Of a stretch of 64,000 bases of DNA, positions 24,045-33,596 are shown piece after piece. The position numbers were made by a program, and so were the translations under genes. Positions within the stretch are counted from its first letter, which is position 1. The number at the start of each line of letters is the position of its first letter. A model generated the notes under the pieces. That model saw nothing but the letters and a program-made list of their open reading frames with translations. It was not told the DNA's origin and ran no database searches. This DNA comes from an uncultured Clostridia bacterium (GTDB taxonomy: Bacteria; Bacillota; Clostridia; Oscillospirales; Ruminococcaceae): the NCBI GenBank assembly GCA_947632025.1, contig CANRNN010000006.1, positions 1 through 64,000 of the forward strand, given 5' to 3'.

Positions 24045-25097
24045 ATGGCACTCAACGTATCAGACTATCTGATTTTCGATGAGGAAAGCGGTACCTACAT
24101 CGAAAATCCCGAACAGGTCGTTCGCGATGACGTGGAAAAGCATCATTGGCTGAACGTCTTCCGTCAGGTTTTGAAGGATTGGCGTTTGTATCTGATGCTC
24201 GTCCCGATGATCGCGGTATTCCTGTTATGGCGCTATTTACCGATGTACGAGCTGCTCGGATGCTTTAAGGTGACGGATGATGTAAAGACCGTCGCTGAAC
24301 AGTTCTATTCCGGCTTTTCGTATTTCAAGCAGCTGCTTATCGGCGGCACGACACTGTCGACGGAGTTCTGGAGAGCGTTCAGAAACACGTTCCTCCTCAG
24401 CTTCTACGGCTTGATTTTCGGATTCCCGATGCCGATCATTATCGCGTTGTTCTTCAACGAGATCCGGTCGAACATCATGCGTTCGATTTATCAGGTACTT
24501 ACATACCTTCCTAAGTTTATGTCGACAGTCGTTATGACCTCGCTTATTACGATGCTTGTTAAGCAGGGCACGATCATCAGCGGCGCGGGCGTTATCTCTC
24601 AGATGCTCGAACATCTGGGTCTTATCTCTTCGGAGGTCGCCAATGCCGGACTGCTGAACAACCCATCGTTCTTCCGAGCCATTTATCAGATAAGCGGTAT
24701 CTGGGAGACGGCGGGCTACGATTCTATCGTATTCTTCGCGGCGATCATCGCGATCTCCCCGACGAGCTACGAGGCTGCTCAGATCGACGGCGCAGGCAAG
24801 ATGGCACAGATGAAATATGTTGTACTGCCGAGTATCCTTTCAACTATCGTAATCATGCTTATTACGAAGATCGGTACTCTGCTGAACATCGGATACGAGA
24901 AAGTCCTGCTTCTCTATAAGCCGGAAACTTACATGACCGCAGACGTAGTTTCCACTTTCTCACAGCGTTACGGTATCGCGGGCACTATGAAGGGTCTTGC
25001 GGCTGCCGCTGAAATGATGAACAACGTAATCGGAATGCTGCTCGTTATCGGCGCTAACACAATCGCTAAAAAGGCGTCGAACGTGTCACTCTATTAA
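24045..25097 (+). CDS. Sugar ABC transporter permease (LplB-type)
   Basis: A 350-residue permease of the MalF-like CUT1 group, closest in style to LplB. It has a 55-residue cytoplasmic N-terminal extension, then six membrane segments. The EAA loop that contacts the ATPase is EAAQIDGAGKMAQMKYVVLP. It pairs with the YtcP-like permease and the large binding lipoprotein. Substrates in a pectin locus would be oligogalacturonides or rhamnogalacturonan fragments (inferred). AGGAGG precedes the ATG. Confidence 0.88.
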   Translation: MALNVSDYLIFDEESGTYIENPEQVVRDDVEKHHWLNVFRQVLKDWRLYLMLVPMIAVFLLWRYLPMYELLGCFKVTDDVKTVAEQFYSGFSYFKQLLIGGTTLSTEFWRAFRNTFLLSFYGLIFGFPMPIIIALFFNEIRSNIMRSIYQVLTYLPKFMSTVVMTSLITMLVKQGTIISGAGVISQMLEHLGLISSEVANAGLLNNPSFFRAIYQISGIWETAGYDSIVFFAAIIAISPTSYEAAQIDGAGKMAQMKYVVLPSILSTIVIMLITKIGTLLNIGYEKVLLLYKPETYMTADVVSTFSQRYGIAGTMKGLAAAAEMMNNVIGMLLVIGANTIAKKASNVSLY

Positions 25098-25115
25098 AAC
25101 GAACGAGGTCTGTGT

Positions 25116-26006
25116 ATGAAAAGAAAACTTGAAATTTCGGAGCTTATATTCAAAATTATAAGCTACCTTTTGCTTACGATCTTCGCGATAATGTGTCTTT
25201 ACCCGTTCATTTATACGATTTCATCGTCGATTTCGGACTATGACGCAGTAACGCACAGCGAGGTCGTTCTTCTCCCGAAGAACCTTCAGTTCGACGCGTT
25301 CAAGGCTATGTTCAATACGAACGGATTCTGGAACTCTTACACGAACACACTGTTCCTTACCGTTTACGGTACTATTTGGGAGCTGCTGCTCTCCGTTTTG
25401 GGCGCGTATGCGCTTTCAAAGCCCAGACTGCTGTTCCGTAAGGGATTCAACTTCTTCCTCGTGTTCACGATGTGGTTCAGCGCAGGTCTTGTACCGCAGT
25501 ACTTGAACTACCTCGCAACTCAGAAGGTTTTCCGTGCGATAGGAATCGTGGACGACAAATGGCTTGTCGTATTCGCAATGGGTATGGCGGCAATGAACAT
25601 AATCCTGCTTCGTAACTCCTTTGAGGGAGTGCCCTCCGAAATTGAGGAGGCGGCAATAGTCGACGGAGCAACGGAAATGCAGGTTCTCACGCGCGTATAC
25701 CTCCCGATGAGCAAGTCGATCATAGCTACAGTAACGCTGTTCTACGCGATATCGCGCTGGAACGGATACTTCTGGGCAAGACAGATGATAACCAATAACA
25801 ACGAACACCCGCTGATGGTATTTATGCGTGTTCGTCTTGAGGACTACACCGATCCGGAGAAGATCGCGGGCTGGAACTACAACTATGCTCCTGACTCGCT
25901 TATCTACTCGCTTATCGTCTGCTCCGTTATCCCGATACTTATTATATATCCTTTCATTCAGAAATACTTCGCAAAGGGCGTAAACGTCGGCGGCGTAAAG
26001 GAATGA
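25116..26006 (+). CDS. Sugar ABC transporter permease (YtcP-type)
   Basis: A 296-residue MalG-like CUT1 permease with six membrane segments. The EAA loop is EEAAIVDGATEMQVLTRVYLP. YtcP/LplB pairs serve pectin-fragment uptake in Bacilli and Clostridia. The gene follows the first permease after 18 bases and precedes the binding protein, the standard order for this transporter type. Confidence 0.88.
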   Translation: MKRKLEISELIFKIISYLLLTIFAIMCLYPFIYTISSSISDYDAVTHSEVVLLPKNLQFDAFKAMFNTNGFWNSYTNTLFLTVYGTIWELLLSVLGAYALSKPRLLFRKGFNFFLVFTMWFSAGLVPQYLNYLATQKVFRAIGIVDDKWLVVFAMGMAAMNIILLRNSFEGVPSEIEEAAIVDGATEMQVLTRVYLPMSKSIIATVTLFYAISRWNGYFWARQMITNNNEHPLMVFMRVRLEDYTDPEKIAGWNYNYAPDSLIYSLIVCSVIPILIIYPFIQKYFAKGVNVGGVKE

Positions 26007-26155
26007 TTCGGGTATCACCGAAAAGCGCTTTGTTGTCAATGTGCGTGAGTACATAAGCAGAGCGGGATCTAATGCTATCAAACGCGAAAAAAACGCGGTT
26101 GATATATAACTCAGGCAAAATTAAGCCTTACAAACAATCCTTAAGGAGGAACAAA

Positions 26156-28378
26156 ATGAGAAAATCAAAAATTGTTGCTTCTCTCCTTGCGGCTTCTGTT
26201 GCAGCAACCACACTTCTTGCGGGCTGCAATACTACCGGAAACGAGAACAGCAACAGCAGCAACAGCGGCAACAGTAGTGCGGGAGGAAGCTCTTCCGCAG
26301 GCGGAGATACCAGTTCAAACGCACCCGAAGCTCCTAAGCTTGAATACGCAGATGACACAATACTTCGTATGGCAACAGGTTATAACAGTGCTTCTACGGG
26401 ACTTTTCTTCGATGAAAAGACAATTACCGATAACGGCGAAAATGGTGCTCTGACCCTTTCTGACGGTAATACCTACCGTAACGGCGACCTCAAGCCTACT
26501 TGGGTAGAGGTTCAGAACCGTCTGAAGGTAAAGTTTGAGAACAAGTATCAGGGCAACTCTGCAAGCAAAGAGTTTGACTACTGGAAAGAGAAACTCGGCG
26601 ATGTAGATATGGTTTCCGGTACGGCTACTCAGCTTACTGAAAACGGTGCTGCAGGCAAGCTCGTTGATATCTCCAAGTATCTCGACAGCATGCCTAACTT
26701 CAAGGCTTACCTCGAAGCTAATCCTATCGTTCGTCTTTCTATCACAGGTTCTGTTTCCGGTGCAGACAAGGGCGCTATCTACTTCAGCCCGTACTTCGAC
26801 GGTGTAAACGATATCGAGCGTATGCCCCTTATGAGAACCGACTGGGTTGAAAAGCTTCTTAACGGCGAAGGCGAATTCAAAGCAGACGCATACAACAACA
26901 CAAGCACTCCTGCTTATCAGCCTTATATGCCCACTTCCGGCAAGGTTGCTGTTGACGTTGTAAAGAAGGATGGCTCCGGCGTTGAGACAATCAACAAGGA
27001 CTATGACAAGGCAGGCAACATTGTTGCAAAGATGAACGAAAAGGGTCCTATGACCGGTGTTGAAGCTGTCAATATGCTCCGCACATATATCGACGAAGCT
27101 TATGACGGATACTACGGAACCAACCGTGCTGACCTCTTTATCGGTCAGAACGCTGCTTGGGACGCAGACGAGCTTGTTGCTCTTCTCCGCTGCGTAGTAG
27201 CTAACCCGCAGACACTTAACGGTACTTCTTCTGTTCAGGGTCTTCACAGCCGTGAAGATGCTAACAACCAGCGCCGTGTTGATATGTTCAGATTCGCAGG
27301 CACTCTGTTCGGAGTTCGTGGACTGGAGTCCCGTCAGGATTATCTCTATGTAGGTACTGACAACCAGATGCACGACGCTCGTCAGGAAAAGGAATGCTGG
27401 GAAGCAATGGACAAGATGAACGCAATGGTTAAGGAAGGTCTTATTTCTACTGCGTTCGTTAATGGTGAGGACGTAAAGACTCAGGATTACCTCAAGGATG
27501 ACCTTGGCTTTATGCACTATGACTACAACCAGACCCAGACCCTTTACGATGATGAATCACAGGGTATACTCGACACCGCTAATGGTGAGAAGTACATGGC
27601 TGTAATGGTGCCTGTTGCTCGCTGGAACGACGGTACTGAAAAGTACATGAGATTCACCGAGTCTTGGCGTTCTGTTAAGACCGATGGTTGGGGCATCTCT
27701 GTTGAGGGCGTTGGAAACGACACCAATAAGCTCAACGCTGCACTTTCTCTTATCGACTATGCGTACAGCCAGGAAGGTCAGATCCTTATGTCCTACGGTC
27801 CTGATTCCTTCATCAAGACTAAGGCAGACGGTTCTTACGAAACATTCAACTTCAACGGCGAACAGTGGCCTGTAATCTCAGACAAGACTCGTGAAGAGCT
27901 CTGGAGCCTTGGTAAGGGCAACTACACCAACTACGCTCGTTACTTCCTTGGTTCTACTCTGAGCTTTGCAAAGAGCCAGGCATTTGAGTATCAGTGCACT
28001 TCCGATGTAGGAAGAGAGGGCGCAGGCTACATCTCTACCGCAATCGGTCTTGGCACAATCAAGCACCCTGAGCTTGCACTTGCTGAGAATCCTTGGTACA
28101 CTTCTGTTCCGACAGTTCTTCCTTACACAACAACTCAGAAGAACATGATCAACGGCTTTACCGAGATCGGTGAAAAGGGACAGTTCAGCTCCTCTAAGGA
28201 TCCTAACGTTAACCTCCTCGTTGATGTTATCACTAAGGGTTACACCGGTTCGGCAGGCGCTAATGCAGAAGCAGTAGCAACTACTATCTCCGGCGATTGG
28301 AACGGCGCTCAGTACCTTGCACTTGCAAACACTGCATGGAAGCTGCTCGTTGACTACTACAATACTCTTAACGCTTAA
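26156..28378 (+). CDS. Large extracellular solute-binding lipoprotein
   Basis: A 740-residue lipoprotein. The signal peptide ends in LLAGC, with lipidated Cys24, followed by a Ser/Gly/Asn-rich linker (about 25-60). The binding domain is much larger than the usual 400-550 residues of CUT1 binding proteins, as for oligosaccharide-binding LplA/YtcQ types. The ATG at 26156 is set by AAGGAGGA; an earlier in-frame ATG has no ribosome site. Codon use is more biased than in its neighbours (CTC/CTT, CGT, AAG), a sign of very high expression. Hairpins without T runs follow the stop, which may protect this part of the mRNA. Confidence 0.85.
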   Translation: MRKSKIVASLLAASVAATTLLAGCNTTGNENSNSSNSGNSSAGGSSSAGGDTSSNAPEAPKLEYADDTILRMATGYNSASTGLFFDEKTITDNGENGALTLSDGNTYRNGDLKPTWVEVQNRLKVKFENKYQGNSASKEFDYWKEKLGDVDMVSGTATQLTENGAAGKLVDISKYLDSMPNFKAYLEANPIVRLSITGSVSGADKGAIYFSPYFDGVNDIERMPLMRTDWVEKLLNGEGEFKADAYNNTSTPAYQPYMPTSGKVAVDVVKKDGSGVETINKDYDKAGNIVAKMNEKGPMTGVEAVNMLRTYIDEAYDGYYGTNRADLFIGQNAAWDADELVALLRCVVANPQTLNGTSSVQGLHSREDANNQRRVDMFRFAGTLFGVRGLESRQDYLYVGTDNQMHDARQEKECWEAMDKMNAMVKEGLISTAFVNGEDVKTQDYLKDDLGFMHYDYNQTQTLYDDESQGILDTANGEKYMAVMVPVARWNDGTEKYMRFTESWRSVKTDGWGISVEGVGNDTNKLNAALSLIDYAYSQEGQILMSYGPDSFIKTKADGSYETFNFNGEQWPVISDKTREELWSLGKGNYTNYARYFLGSTLSFAKSQAFEYQCTSDVGREGAGYISTAIGLGTIKHPELALAENPWYTSVPTVLPYTTTQKNMINGFTEIGEKGQFSSSKDPNVNLLVDVITKGYTGSAGANAEAVATTISGDWNGAQYLALANTAWKLLVDYYNTLNA

Positions 28379-28496
28379 TCCGACCCCGGCAAATTGAATT
28401 AAAGCGAACCTGCGGGTTTCCCCGCAGGGACGCAAAATCCACATTATGTTCAAGAGGGGGAGGCAGCCCCTCTCCCTCAAACATAAAGGAGTTTTT
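28379..28496 (+). other. Intercistronic hairpins after the binding-protein gene
   Basis: Two hairpins: CCTGCGGGTTTCCCCGCAGG (about 28409-28428) and GAGGGGGAGGCAGCCCCTCTC (about 28453-28473). Neither has a T run, suggesting mRNA stabilisation or partial attenuation between the abundant binding protein and the membrane genes. Confidence 0.6.
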
Positions 28497-29090
28497 ATGT
28501 ACAAGAAACAAATGATTTTCCAGAAGGTAATATGCTATGTAATGCTGGTCGCAAGCGCGCTGGTGTTCGTATATTCCTTGGGTCTTTCGACCGATTTGTA
28601 TGACGCACTTAATTCAACCATGATGGACCCTTCGGATTATGATATGACCGACGTTCAGGGTTCACGCATTTATTACGATATTCAGCCGTTCAACAAGGCG
28701 CTTACTATGGTTTCTATCGGTCTGATTATCGCGAATCTGATTTTGTTTATCACCTGCACACATTCGCGCAGAAAGTACTACATAGGCAACTTCTTCTCTA
28801 TCGGACTTTCGACAGTATGCAATGTTGGTGCGTCCGTATGGGCTATCAGCAATCTGATGGCTTATAAACAGACATATCTTCAAATCGACTTTGAGGCTTT
28901 GAAAGCGCACGCAGATTTGTGGAAAACGTTATACACGGATTCGACATTCTGGTTTGATATAAGCTTCTTTGTGTTCGGTTTGCTTTTGTTGACAACCGTT
29001 TTGCTTCTTGTTAATTTGGCTTTGAAAGTAATCATGATGAAGGAAGAAAGACGTTTGATCGGCAGCAGAAAGGATGTGGTGGGAAGATGA
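28497..29090 (+). CDS. Small four-helix membrane protein in the sugar ABC operon (A)
   Basis: A 197-residue protein with four predicted membrane segments (ICYVMLVASALVFVYSLGL; MVSIGLIIANLILFITC; FFSIGLSTVCNVGASVWAI; ISFFVFGLLLLTTVLLLVNLAL) and an extracytoplasmic loop between the first two. AAAGGAG before ATG 28497 fixes the start over an upstream frame. It overlaps the next gene by four bases. No family recognised. It sits between the binding protein and the ATPase of the importer. Confidence 0.75.
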   Translation: MYKKQMIFQKVICYVMLVASALVFVYSLGLSTDLYDALNSTMMDPSDYDMTDVQGSRIYYDIQPFNKALTMVSIGLIIANLILFITCTHSRRKYYIGNFFSIGLSTVCNVGASVWAISNLMAYKQTYLQIDFEALKAHADLWKTLYTDSTFWFDISFFVFGLLLLTTVLLLVNLALKVIMMKEERRLIGSRKDVVGR

Positions 29091-29596
29091 CTTTGAACAA
29101 TGACGCCCTTATCAAAAAGGACAGACTTCGCTTTACGAAGAACAAGTTATCCGCAAACCTTACGTTGCTGGCGATCGTATTTGACGCGCTGTACTTCGTC
29201 AGTATCTATAAATCCGATGTAGGAACGTATTTTTACAATTGGCTCATCGGGGTTTCGATCGTTTACAATCTTCTTTTTATGCTCGCGGCGTTCCTGTGCG
29301 AGGAGGGCGTAAAGGGCTACAAGATGGGATATAGTTATGTCCTCATTCTTCTTGGATTGGGTCAGCTTGTAAGGATCCTTATAATTCCGATGCAGGCTAA
29401 AAACGCTGAGGTAGCTATCGGCGGCGAAAACGTAGTCGCAATGGACAACGTACAGTTTATTTATGTGTCGGTATGCCTTATTGCTTCAGCCGCTCTGTGC
29501 ATCATAGCAGGCATTGTCGGGATCATCAAGACATCGACGCTTAGAAGCTATGAAGCGGAACTCGAAAAAAGGAATAGGAGTGGTGGCAAGTCATGA
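29087..29596 (+). CDS. Small four-helix membrane protein in the sugar ABC operon (B)
   Basis: A 169-residue protein with four hydrophobic segments (LTLLAIVFDALYFVSIY; LIGVSIVYNLLFMLAAFL; YSYVLILLGLGQLVRILII; VCLIASAALCIIAGIVGII) and cytoplasmic charged ends. Its start overlaps the preceding stop (ATGA) and its stop overlaps the ATPase start, so the three genes are translationally coupled. That coupling argues for a fixed stoichiometric complex. Family unknown. Confidence 0.75.
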   Translation: MTLNNDALIKKDRLRFTKNKLSANLTLLAIVFDALYFVSIYKSDVGTYFYNWLIGVSIVYNLLFMLAAFLCEEGVKGYKMGYSYVLILLGLGQLVRILIIPMQAKNAEVAIGGENVVAMDNVQFIYVSVCLIASAALCIIAGIVGIIKTSTLRSYEAELEKRNRSGGKS

Positions 29597-30654
29597 GTGA
29601 CCTCAGATTACAGCATCTCGATAAAATTTATGACAACAAGGTACAGGCTGTCTATGACTTTAACCTTGATGTCAGAAACGGTGAGCTTATCGTCCTCGTC
29701 GGACCTTCAGGGTGCGGAAAATCCACGACGCTCCGTATGGTCGCGGGTCTTGAGGATATTTCAGCCGGAAACCTGATAATCGACGGCAGGGACGTTACTC
29801 AGATGCCGCCTAAGGACCGCGATATCGCGATGGTTTTCCAGAACTACGCGCTGTACGGTCATATGACGATCTACGAGAATATGGCGTTCTCGCTTATGCT
29901 CCGCAAGGAAAATAAGAACGAGATCCACCAGAAAGTTCTGGCGGCTGCCGAAATTCTCGATCTTACCAGCCAGCTCAATAAAAAACCGAATCAGCTCTCA
30001 GGCGGTCAGCGTCAGAGAGTTGCAATGGGACGTGCGATTGTTCGTACTCCTAAGGTTTTCCTCTTTGACGAGCCGCTTTCAAACCTTGACGCAAAGCTGA
30101 GGTCTGCGACACGTCGTGAGATACTTCTGCTTCATAAAAGACTTAAAGCGACGATGCTTTATGTAACGCATGACCAGACCGAGGCGCTGACTCTCGCGGA
30201 CAGAATCGTATGTATGTCGATGGGTCACGTTCAGCAGGTCGGGACTCCTCTTGAGCTGTACGATACGCCTGCGAATCTTTTCGTAGCGTCCTTTATCGGA
30301 CTGCCTCCTATGAATATGTTTGACGTTGAGATCAAAAACGGTCAGGCTATTTGTGAGGATTTCGCTGTTGACCTCAGTGCTGAGGAAAAGGCGATGCTTT
30401 CGAGATACGAGGGCAGAACGGTCGTTATGGGCGTTCGTCCCGAAAACGCTGTAGAGGGCGGAAATATCACGGTCAATGTATTCTCAAATGAGAACTTGGG
30501 TCAGACAACTCTCGTAAACGGCAATGTCGGCAAGCACAGGATCACCTGCAAATTCCGCGACTGGTGCAACTACAAAGCCGGCGACGAGGTCAAAGTTTCC
30601 TTTAACAAGATGCATTTCTTCGATAAGGATACCACCGACGCAATAAGATTATAA
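29593..30654 (+). CDS. Sugar ABC transporter ATP-binding protein (MsmK/UgpC type), first copy
   Basis: A 353-residue CUT1 ATPase. Walker A GPSGCGKST (about 37-45), Q-loop FQNYALYG, signature LSGGQRQR, Walker B VFLFDEPLSNLD, switch THDQTEAL. A C-terminal MalK-type regulatory beta-domain begins near residue 240 (PPMNMFDVEI, MGVRPENA). It is coupled to the two small membrane proteins upstream by start/stop overlaps, which is unusual since MsmK-type ATPases often stand alone and serve many importers. Confidence 0.92.
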   Translation: MSDLRLQHLDKIYDNKVQAVYDFNLDVRNGELIVLVGPSGCGKSTTLRMVAGLEDISAGNLIIDGRDVTQMPPKDRDIAMVFQNYALYGHMTIYENMAFSLMLRKENKNEIHQKVLAAAEILDLTSQLNKKPNQLSGGQRQRVAMGRAIVRTPKVFLFDEPLSNLDAKLRSATRREILLLHKRLKATMLYVTHDQTEALTLADRIVCMSMGHVQQVGTPLELYDTPANLFVASFIGLPPMNMFDVEIKNGQAICEDFAVDLSAEEKAMLSRYEGRTVVMGVRPENAVEGGNITVNVFSNENLGQTTLVNGNVGKHRITCKFRDWCNYKAGDEVKVSFNKMHFFDKDTTDAIRL

Positions 30655-30670
30655 TAAAGGAGACGAGAAG

Positions 30671-31246
30671 ATGGCTAATAGTGTTAAAAAGCAGGGCCGC
30701 GGAATTAAAGAGTTTATCCGTAAATTCATCGTATCCCTTAAAAGAAGTCCTCACAACCTGATCCTTTTTGCGTTGGTCGTGACATTCGTTATCTACTCGT
30801 TGAACCTCACGTCGATTTCTAATACGACGATGAAGGTCAATATGACAAATATGGGTCAGTGCGAGTTCGCGGGAATGCTTCTGTCAATTCTGACGTTTGT
30901 AACATTCCTGAGGTCGTTCCCCAGACGTCAGAAAGCCAACAAGCCTATGGTCGCTCTTACGGTGATTATGCTTGCGGCGAATATAGCTGTAGACTTTGTC
31001 TATGTAATGAGAGTTTCTCAGGCTCTTTCAATGACGGGCGCTGACGCAATTGCAATTACAGCTGATACAATGTATATCCCGAATTCGCGGACAATATTGA
31101 CGATCCATATGATTTGTCTTGCAATTTGCCTTGCGTTGATACTTCTGCTTCCTGTATACAGCAAATTGCTTAAGAAAATCAATACTTCTATCGACGTTGA
31201 GGGCAACGAAAATATGGCTGCGATCGACATCGCTTCAGAAGACTAA
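30671..31246 (+). CDS. Small four-helix membrane protein in the sugar ABC operon (C)
   Basis: A 191-residue protein with a basic N-terminus (about 30 residues), four membrane segments (NLILFALVVTFVIYSLNL; FAGMLLSILTFVTFL; MVALTVIMLAANIAVDFVYV; MICLAICLALILLLPVY) and an acidic cytoplasmic tail. AAAGGAG lies upstream. It follows the ATPase by 16 bases. No homologous family comes to mind; the role is inferred from position only. Confidence 0.75.
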   Translation: MANSVKKQGRGIKEFIRKFIVSLKRSPHNLILFALVVTFVIYSLNLTSISNTTMKVNMTNMGQCEFAGMLLSILTFVTFLRSFPRRQKANKPMVALTVIMLAANIAVDFVYVMRVSQALSMTGADAIAITADTMYIPNSRTILTIHMICLAICLALILLLPVYSKLLKKINTSIDVEGNENMAAIDIASED

Positions 31247-31308
31247 TATCGAATGTAAAGCAGCATTAGCCGTAGGCTTTTGTTGCTTTCATTTCAAAAG
31301 GGGATAAA

Positions 31309-31947
31309 ATGTCTAAGAAAAGCAAAAACCAAATACGCGACAGGGAAAAGACAACGGCTGAATATTACGACCTTAAAACAGACGCTGTCAACAAGCTCCT
31401 GAACGCGAAGGACGCTCCGAAGGTCAGCGACAAGGAAATCAGGAAATACACATCTAAGAATAAATTCCACATTCCGAGCTGGGTGAAAATCGTTTTCATC
31501 AAGTTCTGGTTTGCGGGAGCGATGTGCTACTTCTTCCTGTGGGGTCTGGGAATGTATTTGCAGAACCTCGACCTTATGGTGGTGCTTGCGTGTGCGCTCG
31601 GCGCTTCAATGGATCTGATGGTGAATCATCTGCTCCACTATTTCGAGCCGACAAAGGGCGAGTATGACAAGTGGATGATGGTTACAGTCAGAAAATTCTG
31701 GTCGCTGTTCATAAATATTCTGTACGCGGGGTTGCTGCTTATCTGCGTTATGCAGGCATATGAGCTGATAAATATGCTTGTGACAGGAACGACTGCCGAA
31801 AACGCCGAAAGCGTGCCGGTGGGAGTTGAGCCGCTGCTTTTCGGTATCCTCTTTATGGCGTTTGATATGCTGTTTATCGGAATAAAGAATTTGCTTATCA
31901 AAATTTTCCGTGACGCTCAGAAAAAGGTAAGCGAAAAGAATTCGTAG
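31309..31947 (+). CDS. Small four-helix membrane protein in the sugar ABC operon (D)
   Basis: A 212-residue protein with a 55-residue highly charged cytoplasmic N-terminus, four membrane segments (IKFWFAGAMCYFFLWGLGMYL; MVVLACALGASMDLMVNHLL; LFINILYAGLLLICVMQ; LLFGILFMAFDMLFIGI) and a basic C-terminal end. It is the fourth of the small membrane proteins after the binding protein and precedes the polygalacturonase. Family unknown. Confidence 0.75.
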   Translation: MSKKSKNQIRDREKTTAEYYDLKTDAVNKLLNAKDAPKVSDKEIRKYTSKNKFHIPSWVKIVFIKFWFAGAMCYFFLWGLGMYLQNLDLMVVLACALGASMDLMVNHLLHYFEPTKGEYDKWMMVTVRKFWSLFINILYAGLLLICVMQAYELINMLVTGTTAENAESVPVGVEPLLFGILFMAFDMLFIGIKNLLIKIFRDAQKKVSEKNS

Positions 31948-32050
31948 TTCACAAATCAAATTTCGGTCGCGGAATTGCGGTATACGCAATTTCCGCGTAT
32001 CCGAATGTTTTTAATGTTTATTGAATTGAATGGAGGCGCTTGGAGAAACA

Positions 32051-33592
32051 ATGGTAAATATACTGTTTGCAGGGTCGGTGTCGGCTTGCTTCGAGTTCGA
32101 CAACAAAAGCCCATATTATAATGATAAGGAATACACCGTGACGCTTGATGGGGAGAAGAAATTTTCCTCTAATACAAACGTCTTTTCGTTGTTTTCTCTG
32201 AAACCCGATACCGAATACACACTTGAGGTTTCGGGAGAAGAGCCCTTGAAATTCAAGACAGCAAAAGAATCCTGTGCGGTCAACGTGAAGGATTTCGGCG
32301 CGGTCGGCGACGGAAAAGCGGACGATACGCTCGCTATCCAGACCGCTGTAAACTGCCTGCCGAAGGGCGGCAGACTGTACATTCCCGACGGAGTGTACAA
32401 CACGGCTCCGCTGAGTCTTAAAAGCAATATGACGATCGAGCTTGGAGAAAACGCTGTTCTGCTCGGACTGACAGACGAGTCGCGGTATCCCGTAATTCCC
32501 GGAACGCTTAATGACATCGTAACGGGTGAGGACGTTCAGTTCGGTATGTGGGAGGGCGAATCCGTACCGATGCATCAGTCGCTTCTTTTCGCGGAATATG
32601 CCGAAAATATCAACATTATCGGTCGCGGAACAGTCGATGGAAATGCTCAGAATTCCCAGTGGTGGGTAAATGTTAAAGAACGCAAGATCGCAAGACCGAG
32701 ATTGCTGTTCTTCAATCGCTGCAAAAATGTTACCGTTCACGGTATAACGGTGCAGAATGCTGCTTCGTGGCAGATACATCCGTATTTTTCGCAGCAGATG
32801 AATTTCTTCGACCTCGAAATAAATGCTCCGAAAGACAGCCCGAACACCGACGCTCTTGATCCGGAAGCGTGCGATAACGTCAATATCGTCGGGTGCAAGT
32901 TCTCCGTCGGAGATGACTGTATCGCGATAAAATCGGGCAAAATTGAAATAGGAAAGAAATACAAAACTCCCGCAGATCATCACACTATCCGTAATTGCCT
33001 TATGCAGTTCGGTCACGGTGCGGTGACTCTCGGAAGCGAAATGGCGGGCGGCGTGAAGAATCTCACAGTGAACCGCTGCATTTTCAACCATACCGACCGC
33101 GGTCTTAGAATAAAGACCAGACGCGGACGCGGCAAGTACGCCGTTATCGACGGAGTTTTGTTTGAAAATATAAAAATGGACGGAGTGCTTACTCCTATTG
33201 TAATAAATATGTGGTACAACTGCTGCGATCCGGACAGATTCTCCGAGTACAATACAACTCGCGAAAAACTGCCTGTCGACGACAGAACGCCGTATCTCGG
33301 AAAGTTCACGTTCAAGGATATGGATTGTGAAAATTGTCAGGTAGCCGCCTGCTACTGCGACGGACTTCCCGAAATGCCGATAGATGAGATAACAGTCGAG
33401 AACATAAAATTCACATACGATCCCGACGCTAAACCCGGTTATCCGTCAATGAAGAACAACAATGTTCAGCTTTGCAGGGCGGGAATGTATTTCGACAACG
33501 TCCGCAGGCTTACCGTGAAAAATGTCACGGTCGACGGCTGTGACGGCGAGGAGCTTATGGCTCAGAATTACGAGGAACTGACGAAGGAGTAA
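32051..33592 (+). CDS. GH28 polygalacturonase-type glycoside hydrolase
   Basis: A 513-residue enzyme hydrolysing galacturonic-acid linkages in (rhamno)galacturonan. A fibronectin-like N-terminal part (to about 80) precedes the beta-helix, entered through VKDFGAVGDGKADDT. The GH28 active-site motifs are NTDALDPEACDN, GDDCIAIKSGK (paired aspartates), FGHGAVTLGSE and RGLRIKTRRG. There is no signal peptide, so it works on imported oligomers. GGAG five bases before ATG 32051 favours this start over one 21 bases upstream. The next gene begins four bases after the stop. Confidence 0.9.
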   Translation: MVNILFAGSVSACFEFDNKSPYYNDKEYTVTLDGEKKFSSNTNVFSLFSLKPDTEYTLEVSGEEPLKFKTAKESCAVNVKDFGAVGDGKADDTLAIQTAVNCLPKGGRLYIPDGVYNTAPLSLKSNMTIELGENAVLLGLTDESRYPVIPGTLNDIVTGEDVQFGMWEGESVPMHQSLLFAEYAENINIIGRGTVDGNAQNSQWWVNVKERKIARPRLLFFNRCKNVTVHGITVQNAASWQIHPYFSQQMNFFDLEINAPKDSPNTDALDPEACDNVNIVGCKFSVGDDCIAIKSGKIEIGKKYKTPADHHTIRNCLMQFGHGAVTLGSEMAGGVKNLTVNRCIFNHTDRGLRIKTRRGRGKYAVIDGVLFENIKMDGVLTPIVINMWYNCCDPDRFSEYNTTREKLPVDDRTPYLGKFTFKDMDCENCQVAACYCDGLPEMPIDEITVENIKFTYDPDAKPGYPSMKNNNVQLCRAGMYFDNVRRLTVKNVTVDGCDGEELMAQNYEELTKE

Positions 33593-33596
33593 CTTT

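Noticed and set aside
26315-27517. A 400-codon minus-strand frame opposite the binding lipoprotein
   Set aside because: It is a codon-bias shadow of the plus-strand gene with no start signals. The same holds for other long antisense frames at 32018, 43658, 44803, 46063, 47879 and 51467.
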